A stretch of 64,000 bases of DNA from Cellulomonas sp. Leaf395 (GCF_001424125.1 NZ_LMQI01000004.1:372001-436000), one strand, 5' to 3'; counted from the stretch's first letter, positions 54,585 through 62,541 are shown. The notes: generated by a model not told the origin, from the letters alone. A program made the numbers and translations.

Positions 54585-54852
54585 CGTGCTCCGTCGGTGG
54601 GATTCGGGTTGGCAGTTCTGCCAAGAATCCGCCCGGCGCGTGAACCCACGTGCGTAGCCGTCGCGGTCAGGGCGGCGCGCGACTGGACTATTGCCTGTGC
54701 ACAGGTCAGGTGACGTGGTCCACCAGTCGTGATGAAGTGAGCGCCGGAGTGCTTGCGTACCGAGCCACCTGTCATCCCGCCCCAGTGCGTCCCGGCGCGG
54801 GCACCGCAGGGATGTTTTGGTCGTGCGACGCCCTCCGGCAGGACAAGATGTC

Positions 54853-54881
54853 TTGACGCGACAGGAAACCTTGTCGATACT
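54853..54881 (+). promoter_or_regulatory. Promoter of the HTH gene, giving a leaderless transcript
   Basis: TTGACG (54853-54858), 17-bp spacer, GATACT (54876-54881). The ATG at 54889 is 7 bp beyond the -10, so the mRNA should begin at or next to the start codon. Confidence 0.75.
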
Positions 54882-54888
54882 GGACGAC

Positions 54889-55350
54889 ATGGACCTCCAG
54901 GACGAATGTCTCGCCACAGTTCGGCTCGCCGTAGCGCGCGAGTCAGAGGCCTCGCGTGCGACGCGTCTGGCAATCGGGCAGGCGCGAATCGCAGGATGCT
55001 CGTGGGACGCGATCGGCCGGGAGCTCGGTGTGACCAAGCAGGCAGCACGCGAGCGTTACCTCGTTCTCGAGCACCTCGCGAAGGCATGGGACGCGATCGC
55101 GTTGCAGTTGGCCCAGGTCGCGCGTGCCCGACAGTGGGACAAGTCGGATGCAGAGGCCGTCGAGGCGTTGATCGCTGACGGTGTCTTGACCCGTGACGAC
55201 GGCGCTCAGATCGCACGAGTGCTGGCGGCCCTCGGTGCGGCGCTCGCAGGTCGGCGAGTCACCGACGGCGAAGGCGATCGCGTCACGGATGGCGTCGAGG
55301 GGATCACGGCCCGCATCTTTGTCGCCAGCCAACCGCCGGTGCGTACGTGA
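54889..55350 (+). CDS. HTH protein expressed from a leaderless mRNA
   Basis: 153 residues. A helix-turn-helix is evident (AIGQARIAGCSWDAIGRELG, VTKQAARERYLVLEH), of the sigma-70 region-4/resolvase style. A helical region and an acidic tail follow. The near-consensus promoter ending 7 bp before the ATG fixes the start. Similar small HTH proteins accompany actinobacterial defence loci. It may regulate the divergent ApeA-like gene. No certain family. Confidence 0.7.
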   Translation: MDLQDECLATVRLAVARESEASRATRLAIGQARIAGCSWDAIGRELGVTKQAARERYLVLEHLAKAWDAIALQLAQVARARQWDKSDAEAVEALIADGVLTRDDGAQIARVLAALGAALAGRRVTDGEGDRVTDGVEGITARIFVASQPPVRT

Positions 55351-55520
55351 CCGGGCCGTTCTTGCGGCGATAGCGCAGTCGCAGGCGCGGCGGCATCAGC
55401 GGGAAGCCGGTGGAGTGGAGGGTTCGCCCAGCTGGATGACGGGGCCACGACGTCGCAGGTTTTCATTGAGCCACTCCCGGACGTGCTCGACGTCGACACG
55501 CGCGGTGCGCTGCCCCCCAA

Positions 55521-55570
55521 TGTCTAGACATCAAGGTATCGATAGATGTGACTTATAGTCCGGTGACCTA
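55521..55570 (+). promoter_or_regulatory. Palindrome and operator-like sequence at the right XRE gene
   Basis: TGTCTAGACA (55521-55530) is a perfect 10-bp palindrome. TAGTCCGGTGACCTA (55556-55570) resembles the TAGTCC/GGACTA dyad at the left XRE gene, and TATAGT (55554-55559) could be a -10 box. Between 55396 and 55515 the minus strand also reads a coding-like stretch (RTARVDVEHVREWLNENLRR) without a start, perhaps a gene end. Confidence 0.4.
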
Positions 55571-55955
55571 TCGTCCGTCGACGGATAAGCCGCTCGTTCC
55601 TACTGTCCGCTGGGTGCGCGACCGAGAACGACAATCAGAGCAACGCCTCGCGTTCGGCCTGCGGATGCGTCGACTGCGCACCGCGCGAGGGTTGACGCAG
55701 GAGCACCTCGCTCACGTCGCGGCGCTTGACCGGACCTACGTCGGTGCCGTGGAGAACGGGCGACGAAATCTTTCGCTCCATGCCATGTGGCAGCTCGCCG
55801 AGGCACTTCGAGTTAGCCCGGAGGCCTTCTTCTGCGACGAGGCGGCCGTCGACGATTACCTCGCGACCGCCGAGCCCGGTGACGAAGAGACAACTGGCTA
55901 CGGGGGGACTGGTGACCGAGCGGACGGCGACTCGCCAACGCGACAGCCTTCCTAA
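55548..55955 (+). CDS. XRE-family HTH regulator (right copy)
   Basis: 135 residues if begun at GTG 55548; GTG 55612 is an alternative if TATAGT at 55554 is the -10. The HTH (FGLRMRRLRTARGLTQEHLA, DRTYVGAVENGRRNLSLHAM) is a close paralogue of the protein at 18150-18575. The two lie near opposite ends of the island. The C-terminus is acidic and unstructured. It probably acts as a repressor within the island. Confidence 0.82.
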   Translation: MTYSPVTYRPSTDKPLVPTVRWVRDRERQSEQRLAFGLRMRRLRTARGLTQEHLAHVAALDRTYVGAVENGRRNLSLHAMWQLAEALRVSPEAFFCDEAAVDDYLATAEPGDEETTGYGGTGDRADGDSPTRQPS

Positions 55956-56333
55956 GCGGCCCTACCTCTGATCGGTGGCGCCGGACGGGGGGCACTTCGG
56001 ACGCGTCCGCGAGGTGCGGTCCCTTGGGACGACCCGCGCGGGCCGCGTTGCCACCTGCCGTACTGGAGAAGGTTCGGCTGCCACCGAAATGGACCTGAAC
56101 CTGGCCTGCAGCCGGATCCGTTCGAATCCATCACGCGTCAGAAGCGCCGAGGGCGGCTCGCGTCACCGTCTGGCGCCACCGCTCGTACCCCGGGCGGTAC
56201 CCAGGCAGTGTGAACTACAACGATGTCACTCGGATTCTGCGACGTTTCATCACGTCACAGACTCGCGTGATCAATCACGCCGAAACGTGTGATGGCAGGT
56301 CAGCGAGCCAAGCGAACCTGCAGCGCTACGTAG

Positions 56334-56344
56334 GTTTCGTAACC
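56334..56344 (-). repeat. Inverted copy of the left-end 11-mer
   Basis: GTTTCGTAACC is the exact reverse complement of GGTTACGAAAC at 13797 and 13820. Here it is followed by CCCTCCGCCAGT, whose CCGCCAGT also occurs directly behind tRNA-Ser. Confidence 0.6.
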
Positions 56345-56355
56345 CCTCCGCCAGT

Positions 56356-56399
56356 CGAAGGGCCCCACCCGCGTGATCATGCGGATGTGGGGTCCTTCG
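56356..56399. terminator. Hairpin near the right end
   Basis: CGAAGGGCCCCAC (56356-56368) pairs with GTGGGGTCCTTCG (56387-56399) with one mismatch. It could terminate transcription from either side. The TTCGTC following it is shared with the left-end hairpin. Confidence 0.6.
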
Positions 56400-56698
56400 T
56401 CGTTTCGGCTGCTCCGCTTTGGCTCCACATTGCCTCAAATCGAGGCCTCATCCGACGCCTGAGCGACAAGCTGGTCGATCACCACGCGCAGGTCCGGAGC
56501 GACGTGGATTCGCTGCACGACCGCTTGACCGTTGTCCCGCTTCGGTGGACGGTGGTGTGAGACACCTCGCCGCGCGGAGCACCCGTCCCGAGTCTGGGCC
56601 ACCTGGCTGACGCGACCCGAACAAGCGCTCACGGAGCCGCCCGCTCGACCGTGACGCACACGGAGTACTGAGTGAGGTACGGCGGCGGGGGAAGTCCG

Positions 56699-57427
56699 AT
56701 GGCGTCGAAGCGACCCGCAAGGCGGAACCGGGCGGTCAGGATGGTCGACGTCGAGTTCGTCGAACCCGCCGACCCGTCGGCCGCGCCTCTCGAACAGCGT
56801 CGCCGGCGTCGCGGGACGGCGTGGCTCTGGTCGGTAGCACTCGTCGGTGCTGCGGCCGTCGTGATCGTCACCTCGGGCCGGCTGGGCCTCACCACGCCGC
56901 CAGACGTGCCCGACGGCGCGACCGACACGGCGAGCATGCTGCCGGCTCCCGAAGGAGAGGGAAGTAGTTTCAACGTCCCTCCGACAATCCCGCCCAGCAC
57001 GCTCGCCCCGGACTACGTGCTCGCACAGGACTACGTGCTAGCGCTGGAGTCGGTCGATGCGGACGCCGACGAGCCGAAGGACAACCACGGCACTCTCAAC
57101 GCGCTGGGTCTCAGTGCCGATGAGATGCGGCGCTACGAGGACGTGGGGGGCCTCAGTGTGTGGAGCGGAGAGTCTCGTGACGGCACGACGTGCCTGCTCG
57201 TGGCCCACCCCGGCCAGGGGCTCAGGGAGGGGATTGGTGCCGAAGCGTGTTCGCCCAAAGGCATCGACCCCATCGCTGAACTGGGGCCGTTGGGCTCCTG
57301 CTGCGCCCCGCCGGGAGTCTTCGCCGCCCTGCCGGCAAGCAGTGTCATCCGGTTCGCACTCGAGGGCGACCACGTCGACGTCTCCGTGTTCGTGAGGGCC
57401 GCCGACCCGGCCGCGTCGCACGACTAG
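56699..57427 (+). CDS. Single-span membrane-anchored hypothetical protein
   Basis: 242 residues from ATG 56699. A basic N-terminus is followed by one membrane helix (TAWLWSVALVGAAAVVIVTS) and an external domain: VWSGESRDGTTCLLVAHPGQ, GAEACSPKGIDPI, ALEGDHVDVSVFV. The external Cys pair could form a disulphide. Proteins of this type, with a W-G-x-C-L-L strand, are common and uncharacterised in actinobacteria. It is the last gene before attR. Confidence 0.65.
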   Translation: MASKRPARRNRAVRMVDVEFVEPADPSAAPLEQRRRRRGTAWLWSVALVGAAAVVIVTSGRLGLTTPPDVPDGATDTASMLPAPEGEGSSFNVPPTIPPSTLAPDYVLAQDYVLALESVDADADEPKDNHGTLNALGLSADEMRRYEDVGGLSVWSGESRDGTTCLLVAHPGQGLREGIGAEACSPKGIDPIAELGPLGSCCAPPGVFAALPASSVIRFALEGDHVDVSVFVRAADPAASHD

Positions 57428-57653
57428 CAAGGCGTCGCGCCACTGATCCGGTCCACGGCGTCCGCTACCGGTTCGGCGCATCGAAGTGTCCCCACCTCCA
57501 GCAAGGCCCAGGAAGTCGCCTTCTAGCCTCCACTTTAGGGACCAAACGATCGCCGAGACCTGCAACCCGATGCAGACCGCTACGAAGAGTCCGACGAGGT
57601 CAGAGGGAAGATCGCCCAACGAAACCAACCCCCTCAAAGTCCCGCGTCCCAAG

Positions 57654-57668
57654 CCCACCGCTACCGCC
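57654..57668 (+). repeat. attR core
   Basis: An exact 15-bp copy of the tRNA-Ser 3' end (CCCACCGCTACCGCC). The base after it is G, not A, so the ancestral tRNA gene probably did not encode a full CCA. Confidence 0.9.
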
Positions 57669-57671
57669 GAT

Positions 57672-57705
57672 CGACAGCCCGGACCCCTGTGGGTCCGGGC
57701 TGTCG
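57672..57705 (+). terminator. Displaced original terminator of tRNA-Ser
   Basis: CGACAGCCCGGACCC (57672-57686) pairs perfectly with GGGTCCGGGCTGTCG (57691-57705) around CTGT. It follows attR by 3 bp, where the hairpin of the intact tRNA transcription unit would be. Confidence 0.85.
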
Positions 57706-57755
57706 CTGTTCGTGGCGCAGACGCACGGCGAGCCCGCGCACGCCAAGATGTCCGC

Positions 57756-58376
57756 GTGATCCTCTACGCACAGACCCCGTGGCGCCGTACCTTCCAGATC
57801 GCGGGCGACCTGCTCGTCGCCGCCTGGATCGTCCTGTGGGTCCGTGCTGGCCTGTGGGTGCACGAGGTAGTGGGACGGCTCGCCGCTCCGGGACGGACGC
57901 TCGAGGACGCCGGGACCTCCCTCTCGGAGAGCCTGACCTCCGCCGGGGACACCGTCGCGCGCGTCCCGCTCGTCGGCGACGACGCGCGTGCCCCGTTTAC
58001 CGCCGCCGGTGGCGCCGCGGACTCGATCGCCCGCGCAGGCGTCGAGGTGCAGCAGGGGGCTACCCAGCTCGCGCTGCTGCTCGGGCTCACCATCGCCGCC
58101 GTCCCGATCCTGCTCGTCGCCGCGGTCTGGCTGCTCGCCCGCGCCCGCTTCGTCAGCCGCGCTCGTGCTGCCACGCGCATCCTCGACTCTGCCGGCGACC
58201 TAGACCTGTTCGCCCTCCGCGCGCTCGCCACACAGCCGGTCCGCGCGCTCGCCCGCGTGAGCAGCGACCCGGTGAACGACTGGCGCGACGGTGACCCTGA
58301 GGTCGTCCGCGCACTGGCGTCGCTCGAGCTCAGCGCGCTCGGCCTTCGGGTACCCGCCTGGTCGACGTCGGCGTGA
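57756..58376 (+). CDS. Two-span membrane protein
   Basis: 206 residues from GTG 57756 (MILYAQTPWRRTFQIAGDLL). Two membrane helices lie at about 17-40 (LLVAAWIVLWVRAGLWV) and 110-135 (LALLLGLTIAAVPILLVAAV). The loop between them is long and amphipathic (TLEDAGTSLSESLTSAGDTV). The C-terminus is cytoplasmic and helical (LFALRALATQPVRALARVSS). It is widespread in related actinobacteria without known function. It is the first chromosomal gene right of the island. Confidence 0.75.
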   Translation: MILYAQTPWRRTFQIAGDLLVAAWIVLWVRAGLWVHEVVGRLAAPGRTLEDAGTSLSESLTSAGDTVARVPLVGDDARAPFTAAGGAADSIARAGVEVQQGATQLALLLGLTIAAVPILLVAAVWLLARARFVSRARAATRILDSAGDLDLFALRALATQPVRALARVSSDPVNDWRDGDPEVVRALASLELSALGLRVPAWSTSA

Positions 58377-58386
58377 GCCCCGCCGA

Positions 58387-59121
58387 TCAGGTGTGGGTCA
58401 GGCTGCGACCCTCCGAGGTGGCCCCGGACGCGGCCGACGAGGTGTCCCGGCGCAGGTAGTTCCACGCCAGGAACGCGCAGACCAGGCCGTTGAGCGCGCC
58501 CATGAGCACGTCGGAGAGGCTGTGCATGCCCCGGTACAGCCGGGCGGTGCCGACGGCGATCGGCACCAGCAGGCAGACGACGGTGACGACGATCCGCAGA
58601 GCTCGGTGCTGGATGCGCTGGGCGAGCATCGCCAGAACGACGTAGAACGCGGTCGACGCGCCCGTGTGGCCGCTCGGGTAGCTGGACGTCGGGGGCGAGT
58701 CGTCGAGCTTCTCGACCTCGGGGCGCTCGCGGCCGACCACCAGCGCGGACGTCATGAACACGATGGCCTGGACGGCGATGGCCTGCGGCGGTACCAGCGC
58801 GAGCCACCACTGCTTCGTCCGCCACCAGAACAGAGCGACGAAGAGCACGCAGGCGCCGATGATGAACTCGGTGGTGCCGATCGCGGACATGACCGCGGTG
58901 ACCGAGTCGAGCGTGGCGGTGCGCTGCTCGACGAACCACTCGTTGACCGCGGCCTCGCCCGGCAGGTTGTCCAGCGGCCCTGTGATGAGGAGCCCGACGC
59001 CGACGATGACCGCCCAGAGGGCGACCGCAGGCAGCAGGACGCGGACGGCGAAGTCGCGCCACGCCTCCTTGCGGGTGGGGGCGGACGTGTCCAGGTCGTA
59101 GCGGTGCAGGAAGGTGTTCAT
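58387..59121 (-). CDS. PAP2-family membrane phosphatase (copy 1)
   Basis: 244 residues. The three phosphatase motifs are K/R-x6-RP as ALVVGRERPEV, PSGH in SYPSGHTGASTAFYV, and the late SR-x5-H-x3-D as RLYRGMHSLSDVLMGAL. Six hydrophobic segments are visible. It dephosphorylates lipid phosphates such as undecaprenyl or phosphatidic phosphate. The ATG overlaps the stop of the next PAP2 gene (TGATG), so they are coupled. Confidence 0.9.
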   Translation of the reverse strand: MNTFLHRYDLDTSAPTRKEAWRDFAVRVLLPAVALWAVIVGVGLLITGPLDNLPGEAAVNEWFVEQRTATLDSVTAVMSAIGTTEFIIGACVLFVALFWWRTKQWWLALVPPQAIAVQAIVFMTSALVVGRERPEVEKLDDSPPTSSYPSGHTGASTAFYVVLAMLAQRIQHRALRIVVTVVCLLVPIAVGTARLYRGMHSLSDVLMGALNGLVCAFLAWNYLRRDTSSAASGATSEGRSLTHT

Positions 59122-59795
59122 CACGTCTCCTGGTCGGGGGGTGTCGCGGACCAGCCGCTGTAGCCGAGATAGGACGCACCCGCGAGGGCCGTCCCGAGCG
59201 CCATCCCTGCGACGACGTCGGAGGGGTAGTGCACGCCGAGCATCACGCGGTCGACGGCGGTGAGGATCGTGCAGGTGGCGGCGACGAGCGGGACGACCAC
59301 CCGGCCGCGTCGCCCGAGCAGGGGCCAGACCAGCAGCGTCAGGGTGAGCGCGACGGCCGCGGTGTTCGTCGCGTGGCCCGACGGGAAGCTGGAGCCGGGT
59401 GCGTGCGCGACGGCGTCCTCGACCACCGGCCGGGCCCGCTGGACCAGTCCCTTGGCAGCCAGCTGGAGGATCCACGCGGCCATGATCGTGAGGAACGCCC
59501 ACAGCGCCCGGGTGGTCAGCCCGTGCCGGCGCCAGACCCACACGCACACGAGAGTCGCCGCGAGGTTGACCCACTTCGCCTGGAACAGCTCCTGCCAGAC
59601 GAGCAGCGCCTGGTGGAGCGCGGGGTGGTCGCGGGTGTACTCCGTCGCGGCCTGGATCGTCTGCTGGTCGAACTCGACGACGGCGTGCACCTGGGCGCGC
59701 ACGAGGTAGGCGAGCACGGCGACGGGGACGGTGAACGCGATCCCGAACGCAGCGGCGCGCAGGAGCGCACGGCGGCGGAGCGGAAGCGGACGCAT
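59121..59795 (-). CDS. PAP2-family membrane phosphatase (copy 2)
   Basis: 224 residues. The motifs are LVQRARPVVED, FPSGHATNTAAVALTL and RVMLGVHYPSDVVAGMALG, the PAP2 triad with both catalytic His residues. It has several membrane helices. It is upstream of and coupled to copy 1. The two differ strongly, so they may act on different lipid phosphates. Confidence 0.9.
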   Translation of the reverse strand: MRPLPLRRRALLRAAAFGIAFTVPVAVLAYLVRAQVHAVVEFDQQTIQAATEYTRDHPALHQALLVWQELFQAKWVNLAATLVCVWVWRRHGLTTRALWAFLTIMAAWILQLAAKGLVQRARPVVEDAVAHAPGSSFPSGHATNTAAVALTLTLLVWPLLGRRGRVVVPLVAATCTILTAVDRVMLGVHYPSDVVAGMALGTALAGASYLGYSGWSATPPDQET

Positions 59796-59851
59796 CCCCG
59801 GAGATTATGGGCGAGGCAGGCACAGCGCGCGCTGAACGGATGGCAGGCGGG

Positions 59852-60769
59852 TCAGCCGACCGTCGTCACGACCGTTCCCGCAGGTGCCTGCCACACCAGG
59901 TCCAGCACGTCGTCGCCCACCCGGACGCAGCCGTTCGACACCGCGCCCGCGCCTCGCAGGGTCGTCGTGTGGATCGCTGTCACCGCGGTGCCCGTCGGCT
60001 TGTCGTAGTGGTCGATCGACTCGCTCTGCGTCGACAGCAGGAGGACCCGCGGGGTGGTGGAGCCGGGCTGCAGCCAGCGGGTACCCACCAGGAACGCCGG
60101 GACGTGCGGGGTCGGCGTGCCCGGTGCGCCGGTGGCCTTCACGGGCAGGACGTGCGTCGTGGTGCCGTCGTCGACCGTGATGGTCTGCGCGGCGGTGTCC
60201 ACCTGGATCGACCAGTCGGTGCCGGCGGGCTCGGTGTCCGCGGAGTCGATCCAGACGCTGCGGCCGTTGGTCTGCGCGACGTCCTGGCTGGGCAGGGCTC
60301 CGCGGGTCGCCACCATCACGCGCAGCCACCGACCGCGCTGGTCGATGACGGGGAGCGTCGTGCGCACCTCGAGCGTCAGCGGGGGGACCACGCCGACGGC
60401 CGCACCGGCCGGTGCGACGCGTCCCGCCGTGTCGCGGACCACGACGACGGTCTGCCAGCGGCCGAGCGACGGGTCGGCGTTCTCCCGCTGCGTGAGTCCG
60501 TCGATGCCCGGTAGGCCGGGGACGACGTGCAGGAGGTCGATGACCGGCAGGGTGCTCAGGTCCGCGGCGGGCGGCGCGGGGACGGTGGGTGCGGCGGCCT
60601 TCTCGACGGCGACCGGCGCGGTCACGACCACCGGCGCCGGTGCGGCGGCCGGGGTGGCCGCGGGCGCGTCGGCGCACGCCCCGGCCAGCGCCAGGACCGC
60701 CAGTGCGGCCAGTGCGGACCGTGCCGTGAGCCTCGTGCGAGCCAATCTGCGTCCCCTCGTCGTGGCCAT
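59852..60769 (-). CDS. L,D-transpeptidase (YkuD) lipoprotein
   Basis: 305 residues. The lipoprotein signal ends LALAGAC. After a Pro/Ala linker, the C-terminal YkuD domain has the catalytic motif SNGCVRVGDDVL with its Cys, and AIHTTTLRGAGA before it, where His is expected. It cross-links or anchors peptidoglycan by 3-3 links outside the membrane. ATG 60769 is preferred to ATG 60787 because the signal charge pattern begins there. Confidence 0.88.
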   Translation of the reverse strand: MATTRGRRLARTRLTARSALAALAVLALAGACADAPAATPAAAPAPVVVTAPVAVEKAAAPTVPAPPAADLSTLPVIDLLHVVPGLPGIDGLTQRENADPSLGRWQTVVVVRDTAGRVAPAGAAVGVVPPLTLEVRTTLPVIDQRGRWLRVMVATRGALPSQDVAQTNGRSVWIDSADTEPAGTDWSIQVDTAAQTITVDDGTTTHVLPVKATGAPGTPTPHVPAFLVGTRWLQPGSTTPRVLLLSTQSESIDHYDKPTGTAVTAIHTTTLRGAGAVSNGCVRVGDDVLDLVWQAPAGTVVTTVG

Positions 60770-60924
60770 GGTGCGCCCGCGCCGCACGATCGGCCAAGTC
60801 GACCTGTCGCGCAGAGCTGATCAACGACAGGATGCATGTCGAGAACCTGCGCCCGGCGCCGACCACCCGGTGAGCGGACCCGCCGGGGGGCCGCATGGGC
60901 AACAGTGGACACCGGGAGTGCACC

Positions 60925-61320
60925 GTGAAGTACATGCTGCTGATGAACTACTACATCGAGGGCGTCCCGCCGATCGACCAGTGGGCGCCTGAGGACGTGC
61001 GGCGCCACATCCAGTTCCAGCATGACCTCGGGGCGGAGCTCGTGGCCAGCGGTGAGTTCGTCGACGGGCAGGGGCTTGCCTGGCCGGACGCCGCCAAGCT
61101 GGTCAGGAGCGACGGGCTGTCCGCCCCGGTCGTCACCGACGGACCGTTCGCGGAGTCGAAGGAGTTCCTGGCCGGCTACTGGACGGTCGACGTCGAGGAC
61201 GAGGCGCGGGCGATCGAGATCGCCGCCAAGGCGTCCTCCGCACCGGGCCCCGACGGCGTCCCGATCCAGCAGGTGATGCAGGTCCGCGCCGTGATGGAGG
61301 CACCCGCTCCTGCCGAGTGA
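60925..61320 (+). CDS. YCII/DGPF-domain protein
   Basis: 131 residues from GTG 60925 behind GGGAG. It begins VKYMLLMNYYIEG and contains VVTDGPFAESKEFLAGYWTV, the DGPF signature, plus the conserved ALKAAS-like end. These proteins are regularly encoded just before ECF42-type sigma factors and probably modulate them. Its last codons overlap the sigma factor's start region. Confidence 0.9.
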   Translation: MKYMLLMNYYIEGVPPIDQWAPEDVRRHIQFQHDLGAELVASGEFVDGQGLAWPDAAKLVRSDGLSAPVVTDGPFAESKEFLAGYWTVDVEDEARAIEIAAKASSAPGPDGVPIQQVMQVRAVMEAPAPAE

Positions 61321-62536
61321 CGGAGGCGTCGAGGACCTGCTGCGCGAGCTGGCGCCGCAGGTCCTCGGCGTCCTCGTCCGCCGGTCCGGGGACCTCGCCG
61401 ACGCGGAGGACGCCCTGCAGGACGCGCTGCTCGCGGCCACCACCCAGTGGCCGACCGACGGGCTGCCGGACAACCCGCGCGGCTGGCTGATCGTGGTCGG
61501 CCAGAACAAGCTGGTGGATCGGTACCGCAGCGAGGACGCGCGACGACGCCGCGAGGAGCTCGTCACCGCGATGGAGGCGGTCGAGCAGGCGGAGGCGCCG
61601 CAGGCCGACGACTCGCTGCTCCTGCTGTTCGGCTGCTGTCACCCGGCGCTCAGCCCGGCGTCCGCGATCGCGCTCACGCTCCGGTCCGTCGGCGGCCTGA
61701 CCACGGCGGAGATCGCGCGGGCGTTCCTGGTCCCGGAGCCGACGATGGCGCAGCGGCTCAGCCGGGCGCGCCGCACGCTGCGAGAGCTGGACGGGCCGTT
61801 CCGGATGCCGTCGGCGGACGAGTACGGCGAGCGGCTCCGCGCCGTCCTGCGCGTGCTGTACCTGATGTTCAACGAGGGGTACGCCAGCACCACGGGCGCG
61901 ACCGTGGCCCGCGCCGACCTGGCCGTCGAGGCGCTGCGCCTGACCCGGACCCTGCACGCGAGCCTCCCCGACGACCCCGAGGTCACCGGACTGCTCGCCC
62001 TGGTGCTGCTCACCGACGCCCGCCGACCCGCCCGCACCGGGCCGCACGGCGAGCTGGTCTCGCTGGCCGACCAGGACCGCGCGGTCTGGGACCGCGCCAT
62101 GGTCGACGAAGGCATCGCGCTGGTCGAGGACGCGCTCGTGCGCGGCGCCGTGGGGGAGTACCAGCTCCAGGCCGCGATCGCCGCCGTGCACGACGAGGCG
62201 CCGAGCACCGACGCGACGGACTGGCCCCAGCTGCTCGCGCTCTACGCGCTGCTCGAGCGGATGACCGGCAACCCGATGGTGACGCTCAACCGCGCGGTGG
62301 CGCTCGCGATGGTCGACGGACCCGACGCCGGCCTGGCCCTGCTGACGACGCTCGACGACCGGCTGCCCGGTCACCACCGCCTCGCCGCCGTGCGCGGACA
62401 CCTGCTCGAACGTGCCGGCCGCCCGCAGGAGGCCGCCGACCAGCTGCTCCTGGCATCGCACGGGACCACCAGCCTCGCGGAGCGCGACTACCTCCGGGTG
62501 CAGGTGGCGCGGCTGCGGCGAGGGCTGACACCCTGA
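61310..62536 (+). CDS. ECF42-type sigma factor with apparently frameshifted start
   Basis: The conserved frame runs from about 61322 to 62536: VEDLLRELAPQVLGVLVRRS, DNPRGWLIVVGQNKLVDRYR (region 2), LTTAEIARAFLVPEPTMAQR (region 4), then a long TPR-like C-terminal part (PQLLALYALLERMTGNPMVT). That is the ECF42/SigJ layout, about 405 aa. No ATG, GTG or TTG begins this frame before 61493; CTG 61310 is the only candidate. A natural GTGA start (61317) overlapping the YCII stop is in another frame, one base off. So there is either a 1-bp deletion or a non-standard start. Confidence 0.8.
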   Translation: MPSDGGVEDLLRELAPQVLGVLVRRSGDLADAEDALQDALLAATTQWPTDGLPDNPRGWLIVVGQNKLVDRYRSEDARRRREELVTAMEAVEQAEAPQADDSLLLLFGCCHPALSPASAIALTLRSVGGLTTAEIARAFLVPEPTMAQRLSRARRTLRELDGPFRMPSADEYGERLRAVLRVLYLMFNEGYASTTGATVARADLAVEALRLTRTLHASLPDDPEVTGLLALVLLTDARRPARTGPHGELVSLADQDRAVWDRAMVDEGIALVEDALVRGAVGEYQLQAAIAAVHDEAPSTDATDWPQLLALYALLERMTGNPMVTLNRAVALAMVDGPDAGLALLTTLDDRLPGHHRLAAVRGHLLERAGRPQEAADQLLLASHGTTSLAERDYLRVQVARLRRGLTP

Positions 62537-62541
62537 ACCGC

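Larger units (their letters stand above)
55956..56698. other. Dyad-rich non-coding region near the right end
   Basis: No gene is seen. At 56241-56290 several TCACG/CGTGA repeats occur, including CGTGAT-CA-ATCACG (56266-56279) and ACGTTTC/GAAACGT (56242-56248/56282-56288). An inverted copy of the left-end 11-mer (56334-56344) and a hairpin (56356-56399) follow. It may be a recombinase or regulator binding region. Confidence 0.5.
13774..57668. mobile_element. 43.9-kb genomic island integrated in tRNA-Ser(CGA)
   Basis: The island is bounded by exact 15-bp repeats: CCCACCGCTACCGCC in the tRNA 3' end (13774-13788) and again at 57654-57668. Beyond the right copy lies a perfect hairpin that looks like the original tRNA terminator. 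A recombinase/transposase-like module adjoins the left end and points toward it. Cargo includes copper resistance (24-41 kb), a defence/toxin cluster (41-55 kb), pseudogenes and fragments. No conjugation (VirB4/TraG-type), replication or phage structural genes are visible, so it appears to be an integrative island that is not self-transmissible. Confidence 0.9.
57428..57755. other. Island right end and junction
   Basis: No gene in this stretch. It holds attR (57654-57668) and the displaced tRNA terminator (57672-57705). Chromosomal coding resumes at 57756. Confidence 0.7.

Noticed and set aside
55396..55515. Short minus-strand coding-like stretch (RTARVDVEHVREWLNENL)
   Set aside because: It has no start codon and a stop directly upstream. 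It is noted as a possible fragment but not supported as a gene.
56108..56125. GTTCGAATCC, a tRNA T-loop-like sequence
   Set aside because: No pairing acceptor, D or anticodon arms can be drawn around it.
13774..57668. Calling the island a prophage or a conjugative element
   Set aside because: No capsid, portal, terminase, VirB4/TraG-type ATPase, relaxase or replication gene is recognisable.
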